A DNA stretch of 64,000 nucleotides from DATKWD01 sp035529695. GTDB taxonomy: Bacteria; Actinomycetota; Acidimicrobiia; Acidimicrobiales; Salinilacustritrichaceae. The DNA lies in NCBI GenBank assembly GCA_035529695.1, contig DATKWD010000074.1, positions 1-64,000 of the forward strand. Direction: 5' to 3'. Position numbers and translations under genes: made by a program. Under the pieces are notes generated by a model, which saw only the letters and a list, made by a program, of their open reading frames with translations, made no database searches and was not told the DNA's origin. Below are positions 45,438 through 53,298 of this stretch, piece after piece. The first letter of the stretch is position 1, and each line of letters begins with the position of its first letter.

Positions 45438-46600
45438 ACGAAGTCGACGATGTTCGCGAACCGTCGGACGACGCGGACCTCGAACCGGCGCGTGGTCCGG
45501 CGCGGATCGATCGGCGCACCAAGGACCTGGTGTCACGCCTGAAGGCAGGCGACGTCGCCGTCATCCACCACGAAGACCTCGACCGTGTGGCTGCTGAGAC
45601 GCTGATCCGTGCGAGGCCCGCCGCGGTGGTCAACGCTGCCGCATCGATCTCGGGGCGGTACCCCAACCTCGGGCCGCTCCTGGTGTGCGCTGCCGGAATC
45701 CCGCTGCTCGACGGCGTGGGTGAAGAGTTCATGGCCGAGGTCACCGACGGCACGCTGATCGAGGTGGTCGGCAGCGAGATCCGCTGCGACGGTCGCGTCA
45801 TCGGCAAGGGTCGCCGGCAGAGCATCGAGACCCTCGAGGCACAGATCGCTGCGGCCAAGGCCACGATGGGCGCCGAGCTCGAAGCCTTCGCAGAGAACAC
45901 GCTGAACTACCTCCGCACCGAGCAGCATCTGTTGCTCGACGACCCTGACGTTCCCGAAGTCCGGACTCGGTTCGAGGGTCGGCAGGTGCTCGTGGTCGCC
46001 CGAGGGCCTGAGTACAAAGACGATCTCGCGCTGCTTCGGCGGTCGGGGTACCTCAACGAGCTCAAGCCGGTGTCGATCGCCGTCGACGGCGGGGCCGACG
46101 CGCTTCTCGACCTCGGCATCAGACCCGACATCATCATCGGCGACTTCGATTCGGTGTCCGAGAAGGCGCTGCGATGCGGTGCCGAGCTGGTCGTCCACGG
46201 CTATCGCGACGGACGGGCACCGGGGGCCGCCCGGCTGGAGGAGCTGGGTCTCGACTACCTCGTGTATGCGAGCGAGGGGACCAGCGAGGACATCGCGATG
46301 CTTCTGGCGTTCGAAGAGGGTGCCGAGCTGATCGTCGCCGTCGGCAGCCACTCGTCGATGGTCGAGTTCCTCGAGAAGGGCCGACCCGGCATGGCGTCGA
46401 CATTCCTCGTCCGTCTGAAGGTCGGACCGATCCTGGTCGACGCCAAGGGGGTGAATCGGCTGTACCGGCAGACCACCGTTCGCAAGGCTGACCTTGCGAT
46501 GGTGATCGGGGCTGCCATGCTCACGTTCCTGGTCTTCGTGCTCGTCAGCGAGCCGCTTCGCCTCACCCTCCGCATCTACTGGACCTCCCTGACGCAATGA
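45434..46600 (+). CDS. steA: SteA-like cell-separation protein with thiamine-pyrophosphokinase-like fold
   Basis: 388 residues. The core (about 170-330) has VLVVARGPEYKDDLALLRRSGYL, VAIAVDGGADALLDLGIRPDIIIGDFDSVSEKAL-type segments and GTSEDIAMLLAF, like thiamine pyrophosphokinase. A single membrane helix near the C-terminus is MVIGAAMLTFLVFVLVSE (about 354-371). In Corynebacterium glutamicum SteA and SteB form a complex that promotes daughter-cell separation. ATGA overlaps at both ends (recN and steB) support a SteAB pair. Enzymatic activity is unlikely. Confidence 0.85.
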   Translation: MNEVDDVREPSDDADLEPARGPARIDRRTKDLVSRLKAGDVAVIHHEDLDRVAAETLIRARPAAVVNAAASISGRYPNLGPLLVCAAGIPLLDGVGEEFMAEVTDGTLIEVVGSEIRCDGRVIGKGRRQSIETLEAQIAAAKATMGAELEAFAENTLNYLRTEQHLLLDDPDVPEVRTRFEGRQVLVVARGPEYKDDLALLRRSGYLNELKPVSIAVDGGADALLDLGIRPDIIIGDFDSVSEKALRCGAELVVHGYRDGRAPGAARLEELGLDYLVYASEGTSEDIAMLLAFEEGAELIVAVGSHSSMVEFLEKGRPGMASTFLVRLKVGPILVDAKGVNRLYRQTTVRKADLAMVIGAAMLTFLVFVLVSEPLRLTLRIYWTSLTQ

Positions 46601-47661
46601 TCAACCTCCGCTACCACGTCGTCACGATCACCGCGATCTTTCTCGCGCTGGCTCTGGGCCTGACCCTCGGGTCGACCTTTCTCGAGCGCGCCACCGTCGA
46701 AGCGCTGAACGGTCAGCTCGGCTCGTTGAAGGACGACCTACAGGCGAGCTCGGAGAGGATCAGCGAGCTCGAGGCGCAGGTCGACGAGCAGCAACAGGCA
46801 GCTGATGAGTTCGCAGCGCAGGGTGTCGCTCCGCTTCTCGAGGGTGAGCTGGATGGCGTCCCGGTCATCGTCGTCGTGCCGGAGGGCACCGACGACACGC
46901 TGGTCGATCGGTCGATCTCGACCCTCGCGACGTCGGGCGCGAACGTCACCGGGACCTGGTTCGCGACCGATCGGCTCGCACTCGATGACGAGGCCGAAGT
47001 GCGCGACCTCGCGAGCGTTCTCGGCATCGAGACCGAATTGGAGGGGCGGTTGCGGCGCACGTTGGCCCAACAACTCTCGATCGTCTTCCTCGACCGCATG
47101 GCACCCGTGGTCGCACCGACCGGTTCCGACGCCGGGTCCGAGCCGACCAGTTCGACGACGGCCGGGCCGACGACGACCGAAACCGACGGCGATGGTGTGC
47201 CGGACGACGTCATCGAGGTCCCTGATCCTCCGCTGATGAGCGACTTGGTGACCGCTGGGTTCCTGGAGTTCCGGCCGCTCGGCGACAACGCAGGTGAGGC
47301 CACGCTGCCATCAGACTCGGCCCGGCTCCTGATCGTCGCGGATCCGAACGCAGACCTGACCCCCGATCAGTTCCTGCTGCCCCTGCTCGACAATCTCACC
47401 CTCGACGGCCCGGCTTCGGTCGTGCTCGCATCGGGGCTGGCCGACGGCGCCGACCCAGCCACTCGCGGCGAGGTGGTCGACCTGGTGCGCGACAACGCTC
47501 GGCTCAGCGATCGTCTCTCGACGGTGGACGACCTGGAGGTCTTCGAGGGCCTGGCGGCGATGGTGCTCGCGCTCGAGGACGTCAGCGACGGTCGCATCGC
47601 GCACTACGGCAAGGCCGAGTCGGCCAGCCGCCTGATGCCGGCCGCGGACGGATCGACATGA
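46597..47661 (+). CDS. steB: SteB/MctB family protein (copper transporter family, DUF3186)
   Basis: 354 residues. The start INLRYHVVTITAIFLALALGLTLGST is the family hallmark: a short cytosolic motif then one membrane helix (about 6-26). A coiled coil follows (residues 33-70, LNGQLGSLKDDLQASSERI) and then an extracytoplasmic alpha/beta region with a Thr/Gly-rich linker (about 178-206). The M. tuberculosis homolog Rv1698 (MctB) was linked to copper tolerance; the corynebacterial homolog is SteB. The overlap with steA favours the SteB role here. Confidence 0.82.
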   Translation: MINLRYHVVTITAIFLALALGLTLGSTFLERATVEALNGQLGSLKDDLQASSERISELEAQVDEQQQAADEFAAQGVAPLLEGELDGVPVIVVVPEGTDDTLVDRSISTLATSGANVTGTWFATDRLALDDEAEVRDLASVLGIETELEGRLRRTLAQQLSIVFLDRMAPVVAPTGSDAGSEPTSSTTAGPTTTETDGDGVPDDVIEVPDPPLMSDLVTAGFLEFRPLGDNAGEATLPSDSARLLIVADPNADLTPDQFLLPLLDNLTLDGPASVVLASGLADGADPATRGEVVDLVRDNARLSDRLSTVDDLEVFEGLAAMVLALEDVSDGRIAHYGKAESASRLMPAADGST

Positions 47662-49244
47662 CCCAGGCCGTCGCGAGCGTCGGCAACGGCATCGCTCGCG
47701 ACACGGCTGCGATCACCGGTCTCAACTTCCTCTCGAGGGCCACTGGATTCGTGAGGGTCCTGGCCATGGCAGCCGCGCTCGGCGCGACCTCGCTCGGGAA
47801 CGCGTATCAATCGGCGAATCTGGTGTCGAACATCTTGTTCGAGCTGCTCGCAGGTGGACTGCTGGCCGCGGTCCTCGTACCCGTGTTCGTCGAGCGGTTC
47901 GCAGCCGACGATCGCGCGGGTGCCCTTGCGCTCGCAGGAGCGCTGCTCGGTCGCGCCCTTGCAGGGCTCACATTGATCGTGGCGATTCTGATGGTCGCAG
48001 CCGATCCCCTCATGAGACTCCTCACCATCGGGGCGTCGACCGACCGTGATGCGCAGATCGAGCTTGGGTCCTACCTCCTGTTGTTCTTCCTGCCCCAGAT
48101 CCTCCTGTACGCAACGGGTGCGGTTGCCACCGCACTCCTGCACGCCGACCGACGGTTCATCGCGGCTGCGGCGGCACCGGTGGCGAACAACCTGGTCGTG
48201 ATCGTCACCATGGTGGGGTTTCGCCTGATGCGCGACGGCGGTACCGACCTGCCTCTCGCCGGAGACGAGATGTTCGTGCTGGCTGTGGGCACCACCGCAG
48301 GTGTTGCCGCGATGACCCTCGTACCGCTCTTCGCGGTGCGGCGCGCAGGCTCGAACCTCATCCCGCGTTGGGGTGGTTCACCGGTTCCGCTCCGACCACT
48401 GGCGGCCAAGGGGTTCTGGGCGGCCGGCCATCTCGGTCTCAATCAGGTGATGGTGGCCGCAACCATCGTGCTCGCCGCCCAGGTCGAAGGTGGCGTGGTC
48501 GCCTACCAGATCGCCTTCACGTTCTTCTTGTTGCCGCACGGACTCCTCGCGAATCCCATCTACACGGTGATGTTCCCGCGGTTCGCACGTCACGCGCAGG
48601 AAGGAAGGCTCGACGACTTCGCCGACGACGTGGGTCTCGGTCTCCGGCTGACTGCCCTGCTGCTCGTCCCTGCCGCAGGGCTGCTCTTGGCGCTTGCCGG
48701 GCCCGTCCTCACCCTCGTCCGCCTCGGGAACCTCGACCAAGCGGGTGCCGACCTCGTCGCGGTGGTGCTGGCCGGCTACTCGTTGGGTCTTCTCGGCTAC
48801 AGCGCGTTCTTCCTGCTGACTCGGGCGTCGTACGCGCTCGACGACGCCCGCTCGCCGACCATCGTCAACGGCTACGTGACTGCGGTCGCCCTGCCGGCCA
48901 TGGTCATCACGTCGACGCTCGCCGACGGCGATGCCAAGGTTGCGGTCCTCGGCGTCGTGAACGCCGTCGCGGTCGTCGCTGGGTCGACCGGCCTGTTCCT
49001 CGTGGTGCGGCGTCAGATCAACCGCTTGATCCCGTGTCTCGCTGCCATCGCCCGAGCGATCGCCTTGACGGTGGTGGCGAGCGGTGCGGCGTACCTCGTC
49101 GCCCGATGGGTCGGTGACGCAACGCGCAGCGACGCAGCGCTGGCGGTGGGCTCAGGCGCCGGCCTTGGTCTGGCGCTCTACGCCACCGGGCAGTTCCTCT
49201 GGGGCGCCGACGACGTCCGCACACTCCTGAGGACCGCCCGATGA
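47658..49244 (+). CDS. murJ: MurJ/MviN-type lipid flippase
   Basis: 528-residue polytopic membrane protein with about 13-14 helices of the MATE-like MOP superfamily. The N-terminal NFLSRATGFVRVLAMAAALG and the later NLVSNILFELLAGGLLAAVLVPVFVER segments match MurJ. MurJ flips lipid II across the membrane for peptidoglycan synthesis; related proteins may flip other undecaprenyl-linked glycans. It is coupled to steB (ATGA) and to the glycosyltransferase fusion (ATGA). Whether it is the main lipid II flippase cannot be told without the rest of the genome. Confidence 0.87.
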   Translation: MTQAVASVGNGIARDTAAITGLNFLSRATGFVRVLAMAAALGATSLGNAYQSANLVSNILFELLAGGLLAAVLVPVFVERFAADDRAGALALAGALLGRALAGLTLIVAILMVAADPLMRLLTIGASTDRDAQIELGSYLLLFFLPQILLYATGAVATALLHADRRFIAAAAAPVANNLVVIVTMVGFRLMRDGGTDLPLAGDEMFVLAVGTTAGVAAMTLVPLFAVRRAGSNLIPRWGGSPVPLRPLAAKGFWAAGHLGLNQVMVAATIVLAAQVEGGVVAYQIAFTFFLLPHGLLANPIYTVMFPRFARHAQEGRLDDFADDVGLGLRLTALLLVPAAGLLLALAGPVLTLVRLGNLDQAGADLVAVVLAGYSLGLLGYSAFFLLTRASYALDDARSPTIVNGYVTAVALPAMVITSTLADGDAKVAVLGVVNAVAVVAGSTGLFLVVRRQINRLIPCLAAIARAIALTVVASGAAYLVARWVGDATRSDAALAVGSGAGLGLALYATGQFLWGADDVRTLLRTAR

Positions 49245-52186
49245 CGGTGGTTGCGATCGTTCCTGCATACAACCGCGAGGACCGCATTGGCGCCACGGTC
49301 GCGGCCCTCGGGCGGGTGAGGTCGGTCGACCGGCTCCTGGTCGTCGACGACGGGTCCACTGATCGGACCGCCGAGGTCGCCCGGGAGGCAGGAGCCGACG
49401 TGCTCGTGCTCTCGCGCAATCGCGGCAAGGGTGGCGCCGTCGCGGCAGGCGTCGAAGCCACTCCCGATGCCGCCATCTACCTCCTGATCGACGCAGACCT
49501 CGAGGACACCGCAGCAGAGGCGGAACGGCTCATCGATCCGGTGAGGTCCGACGAGGCCGACATGACGATCGGCGTGTTGCCACCTGCTGACGGCAAGGCC
49601 GGCTTCGGGCTGATCAAGCGGCTCGCCCGCTGGGGAACCGCCCGGGGGAGCGACGGGTTCGCTCCGACCGCACCCCTGTCGGGGCAGAGGGCCCTCCGTG
49701 CATCGCTGCTGCGTGAGCTGTCGTCAGCAGAACGATTCGGACTCGAGGTCGCGTTGAACATCGACGCAGCCCGTGCGGGTGCACGGGTCGTCGAGGTCGA
49801 GGTCCCGATGGACCACCGTCATACCGGGCGGTCCCTGTCCGGCTTCGCGCACCGGGGCCGCCAGGGTGTCGACATCGTGCGGGCACTCTGGCCCCGGCTC
49901 GTCCCGCAGCGGGTCCGAGCCGGACTGACCGTGTTGGCGGTGGTCCTCGTGTCGGCGGCGATGCTGGTGACTTCCGACGCCGTCGTACCCGACAGCTCGG
50001 CATCGGGCGGCCCCGCCGGCCAGGTGGTCCTGGTCGGTGTGCCGCACTGGGGGCTCGACGACATCGAGACCGGTCTCACCCCGGCCATCGACGATCTGGC
50101 CCGCAACGGGGCGCTGGCGGCGATGAGCGTCCGGACGCTGTCTGGTAGCCCGACGGCGGTCGAGGCGTACACGACCATCAACGCCGGCGCACGGGTCCGT
50201 GCCCGCTCGTCGGTCGCCGACGCCTACGAGACCGACGCGCCGCTCGAGGGCAGCACCGCCGGCGAAGTGACCGAACGGCGAACCGGAAGGGATCCCGACG
50301 GTGACATCGTCGTGCCGATCGTGGCTGCTGCGATCGATGGCGCCGGGAGTGATCTCCCGAGTGAACCGGGCGCGCTGGGCGACGCGCTCGATGATGCCGG
50401 GATCGACGTGGCGGTGGTCGGTACCGCCGACTACCGGACGCTCGACGGCGATCTCGAGCGGTCCCGGCCGACGCCGGCGGCGGTCATGACTTCGGCCGGG
50501 GGTGTCGACTCCGGCCGGATCGACCCAGGCCTGCTGAGCGAGGATCCGGCCGCACCCTGGGGCCTGCGCGCCGATCTCGACGAGGTGCTCGATGCGACTC
50601 GATCGGCGATCGACATCGGTGCCGGCGTGATCGTCGTCGATCCAGGCGACACCGACCGCGCCGGCCGCTACGCACCCCTGGTCTCCGAAGACCAGGCGGA
50701 AGCCCAGCGACGGGCTGCGCTGCAGAGCGTCGACTCGTTCGTCGCTTCGCTGGCCCCGACCCTCGACGACGACACGTTGCTCCTGGTCGTCGGGCTGACG
50801 CCACCCACGCGCACCTGGGAGCTGACCCCGATGGTTGCCTCGGGTGCAGGGGTCCTCCCCGGCTACATCCACTCGACCTCGACCAAGCGGCTCGGGCTCG
50901 TGACACTGACCGACCTGCCGCCGACGATTCTCGACTCCCTCGGAGTGGCGACACCCGACGGCATGATCGGTGTTCCCTTCCGTTACCACGCCGGCGAGGT
51001 CGACGTCGCCGCCCTGCGTTCGCAGAACGAGGTCGCCACCGGTCGCGAAGGCGTCTACTTCCCTATGGCGTTGACGTTCATCATCGTCCAGGCCCTCGGC
51101 TACCTCTTCACGATCCTCGTCCTGAGCCAGGGGGTGAAGGACTCGAGGCTCCACGCGTTCCTCCGCATCATGGTCCTGAGCTTCGCCGCGTGGCCCCTGG
51201 CAACGTTCATCCTGCGGGCCGTGCCGGTGAGCTACGACCTGGGCGGATGGACCCAGACGCTGGTGATCGGACTGTCGATCGCGATCGGTGTGGTCTCACT
51301 CCGCGCCCGACGGCACGCGCTGAGCCCTCTCGCGTGGATCGCCGGCATCACCGCGGCCCTTCTCATCGTCGACGTGTCGACGGGCGCCAACCTCCAGATG
51401 TCGAGCGTGCTCGGCTACTCGCCCCACACCGCTGCTCGGTTCACCGGGTTCGGGAACACGGCCTTTGCGGTCCTGGCGGCCACGGCGGTCCTGGTGGCAG
51501 CGATCCACGTCAACTACGCGCCTCGTCGCCGTGATGCGCTGCTGACCGCAGCCGGTTTCCTCGTGGTGGTCGTCATCGCCGATGGTGCTCCCACGCTCGG
51601 GAGCGATGTCGGCGGCATCCTGACCCTCGTGCCGGTGTTCGGGCTCCTCCTGTTCGCGATGAGCGGCCGGAAGGTCTCGGCGCGCACCGTGGTGATCGCC
51701 GGTCTGGCGACCCTCGTCGTGCTCGGGATCGTGGCCGGCCTCGACCTGCTGCGGGGCGAGGGCAACCGGACCCATCTGGGCGACTTCGTGGCCGGAGCCT
51801 TCGACGGTGACGGCACGTTCTGGACCACGATCTCGAGGAAGTGGGCCACGAATCTACGTGTGTTCCAGAACACGATCTGGACGTGGATGGTGCCCATCAC
51901 CGCCGTGTTCCTCATCTACGTCCTGGTGATCTCGAAGGGCTGGCGGCGGCTGCTGCCGGAGGGATCGCCCCTCCGGGCCGGGATCATCGCGTGCCTCGCT
52001 GCGGGGGTCCTGGGGTGGCTCGTGAACGACTCGGGCGTGGTGGTCACCGCGCTCGTCTTCGTCTACGCAGGCCCCTACCTCACGCTGCTTGCGCTCGCGG
52101 GCGAGGAAGAGCCTGCGAGACTCCTCCGAGCCGGCACCGCGTCCGACAGCGAGTCGACGGGTGATCTGGTGGGCGCATCGACGTGA
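49241..52186 (+). CDS. fusion: GT2 glycosyltransferase, degenerate phosphatase-like domain, polytopic membrane domain
   Basis: 981 residues in one open frame. Residues 1-215 are a family 2 glycosyltransferase: VVAIVPAYNREDRIGATV, VVDDGSTDRTAEVA and the DxD-type LLIDADLED (84-86). A membrane helix lies at about 228-245. Residues 261-570 resemble the alkaline-phosphatase superfamily (VVLVGVPHWGLDDIETGLTP, IDDLARNGALAAMSVRT, LTDLPPTILDSLGV), but the first metal ligand Asp is replaced (VGVPHWG instead of the usual DG motif) and no DHG is present, so catalysis is doubtful. Residues about 590-960 contain roughly ten membrane helices. ATGA overlap with murJ and TGATG overlap with the MraY-like gene. 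Predicted role: handling a lipid-linked sugar at the membrane. Confidence 0.85.
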   Translation: MTVVAIVPAYNREDRIGATVAALGRVRSVDRLLVVDDGSTDRTAEVAREAGADVLVLSRNRGKGGAVAAGVEATPDAAIYLLIDADLEDTAAEAERLIDPVRSDEADMTIGVLPPADGKAGFGLIKRLARWGTARGSDGFAPTAPLSGQRALRASLLRELSSAERFGLEVALNIDAARAGARVVEVEVPMDHRHTGRSLSGFAHRGRQGVDIVRALWPRLVPQRVRAGLTVLAVVLVSAAMLVTSDAVVPDSSASGGPAGQVVLVGVPHWGLDDIETGLTPAIDDLARNGALAAMSVRTLSGSPTAVEAYTTINAGARVRARSSVADAYETDAPLEGSTAGEVTERRTGRDPDGDIVVPIVAAAIDGAGSDLPSEPGALGDALDDAGIDVAVVGTADYRTLDGDLERSRPTPAAVMTSAGGVDSGRIDPGLLSEDPAAPWGLRADLDEVLDATRSAIDIGAGVIVVDPGDTDRAGRYAPLVSEDQAEAQRRAALQSVDSFVASLAPTLDDDTLLLVVGLTPPTRTWELTPMVASGAGVLPGYIHSTSTKRLGLVTLTDLPPTILDSLGVATPDGMIGVPFRYHAGEVDVAALRSQNEVATGREGVYFPMALTFIIVQALGYLFTILVLSQGVKDSRLHAFLRIMVLSFAAWPLATFILRAVPVSYDLGGWTQTLVIGLSIAIGVVSLRARRHALSPLAWIAGITAALLIVDVSTGANLQMSSVLGYSPHTAARFTGFGNTAFAVLAATAVLVAAIHVNYAPRRRDALLTAAGFLVVVVIADGAPTLGSDVGGILTLVPVFGLLLFAMSGRKVSARTVVIAGLATLVVLGIVAGLDLLRGEGNRTHLGDFVAGAFDGDGTFWTTISRKWATNLRVFQNTIWTWMVPITAVFLIYVLVISKGWRRLLPEGSPLRAGIIACLAAGVLGWLVNDSGVVVTALVFVYAGPYLTLLALAGEEEPARLLRAGTASDSESTGDLVGAST

Positions 52187-53028
52187 TGGTCGGCATCGGA
52201 CTCGTGGTCGGGCTCGTCTCCAGTGCGCTCGTCTGGCGAATGATGCGGGGGACCTTCGAGGCCGAGGTGTTCATGCGCTCGAACTACCGGGGGCGGCGCC
52301 TGCCGACGGCGACAGGTCTGGTGTTGATCATCGCCGTCCTCGGGATCGAGGCCGTCCTCGCACTGGCCGAGGCAGCCGGCCAGGACCCCGACGTCGCATC
52401 GGTGACCGGTCGCCGACTGGTCGTTCTCGGCGGGCTCGCGTTCGCACTTCTCGGCCTGCTGGACGATCTCGCAGCCGAGGGTGAGTCGCTCGGATTCCGG
52501 GGTCATCTCAGGGCGCTCGCCGGTGGCACCCTCACCACCGGCGGAGTGAAGCTCTTCGGTGGCGCTGCGGTGGGCATCGTGCTCGCCGCCTCCTTCGAGC
52601 CCAGGTCGGTCGGACGCGTGCTCGCCGATGGTGCCCTCATCGCGTTGTGCGCCAATCTCGCGAACCTCTTCGATCGAGCGCCTGGGCGGACGGCGAAGGT
52701 CGGGCTGCTCAGCTTCGGTGTGCTGGCCCTCGCCACCGGGTTGCCCGACCAGCTGTTCGGTCCGGCGTTCGTGTTCGGTGGGGTACTGGTACTGCTGCGT
52801 GGAGACCTGCGCGAGCAGCTGATGCTGGGAGACACCGGATCGAACGTGATCGGCGCGACGATCGGGATCGGTCTTCTCGTCACCACGACTCCGACGACAC
52901 GGTCGGTGGTGCTCGTGGTGGTCGTGCTCTTGAACCTGCTCAGTGAGGTCGTGTCGTTCTCGTCGGTGATCGGACGAACCCCGGGCCTCCGCGAATTCGA
53001 CGCGCTCGGGCGTGCGGGGCGTACCTGA
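52186..53028 (+). CDS. MraY/WecA-like phosphoglycosyl transferase
   Basis: 280 residues, polytopic membrane protein. It keeps hallmarks of polyprenyl-phosphate phosphoglycosyl transferases: LGLLDDLAAEGESLGFRGHLRAL with the DD pair at 93-94, TTGGVKL, NLANLFDRAPGRTAK and MLGDTGSNVIGA. It is shorter than MraY (about 350), and the usual NLTDGLDGLA is replaced by NLFDRAPG. Such enzymes move a sugar-1-phosphate from a UDP-sugar to undecaprenyl phosphate. Location directly after the glycosyltransferase fusion and MurJ-type flippase suggests a lipid-linked glycan pathway. ATG 52186 shares one base with the preceding stop. Confidence 0.8.
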   Translation: MVGIGLVVGLVSSALVWRMMRGTFEAEVFMRSNYRGRRLPTATGLVLIIAVLGIEAVLALAEAAGQDPDVASVTGRRLVVLGGLAFALLGLLDDLAAEGESLGFRGHLRALAGGTLTTGGVKLFGGAAVGIVLAASFEPRSVGRVLADGALIALCANLANLFDRAPGRTAKVGLLSFGVLALATGLPDQLFGPAFVFGGVLVLLRGDLREQLMLGDTGSNVIGATIGIGLLVTTTPTTRSVVLVVVVLLNLLSEVVSFSSVIGRTPGLREFDALGRAGRT

Positions 53029-53029
53029 G

Positions 53030-53239
53030 GTGCTCCGATCCCGTGCTGCTGCCACCGCGATGACCGCGCTCCTCGTGCTGGGCTGGCTCGTCGTGGCCGC
53101 CACCACCACGATCGGAGCGGTGGTGGTGACGCTGCCGGGCGATGGGCACGGGCTGCACAAGGGCGATGTCGTGGCGCTCGGCCTGTGCCTGACGGCGGTG
53201 GGCCTGGTGTGGGGCCGTGCCCTGCGCGCGAGGTCGTGA
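53030..53239 (+). CDS. small two-helix membrane protein
   Basis: 69 residues with two hydrophobic segments, MTALLVLGWLVVAATTTIGAVVV and VVALGLCLTAVGLVWGRAL, joined by a short loop LPGDGHGLHKGD. No family recognised. GTG 53030 begins one base after the MraY-like stop. A longer frame from GTG 53012 would overlap that gene. It is the last gene before pyrG and may be an accessory subunit of the envelope cluster. Confidence 0.55.
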   Translation: MLRSRAAATAMTALLVLGWLVVAATTTIGAVVVTLPGDGHGLHKGDVVALGLCLTAVGLVWGRALRARS

Positions 53240-53284
53240 CGAGAGATTCGCGTTCGGTCCGCGGTGCCCAGGTGGCAAGGGAGA

Positions 53285-53290
53285 TAGGGT
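53285..53290 (+). promoter_or_regulatory. -10 box TAGGGT of pyrG
   Basis: TAGGGT lies 8 bases before GTG 53299; leaderless arrangement, separating pyrG from the envelope cluster. Confidence 0.5.
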
Positions 53291-53298
53291 GAAACCCC

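Noticed and set aside
49860..50060. Assembly or frameshift artefact joining two genes in the 981-residue fusion
   Set aside because: The frame is continuous with normal codon use across the junction, no stop or start signal lies between the domains, and a membrane helix bridges them.
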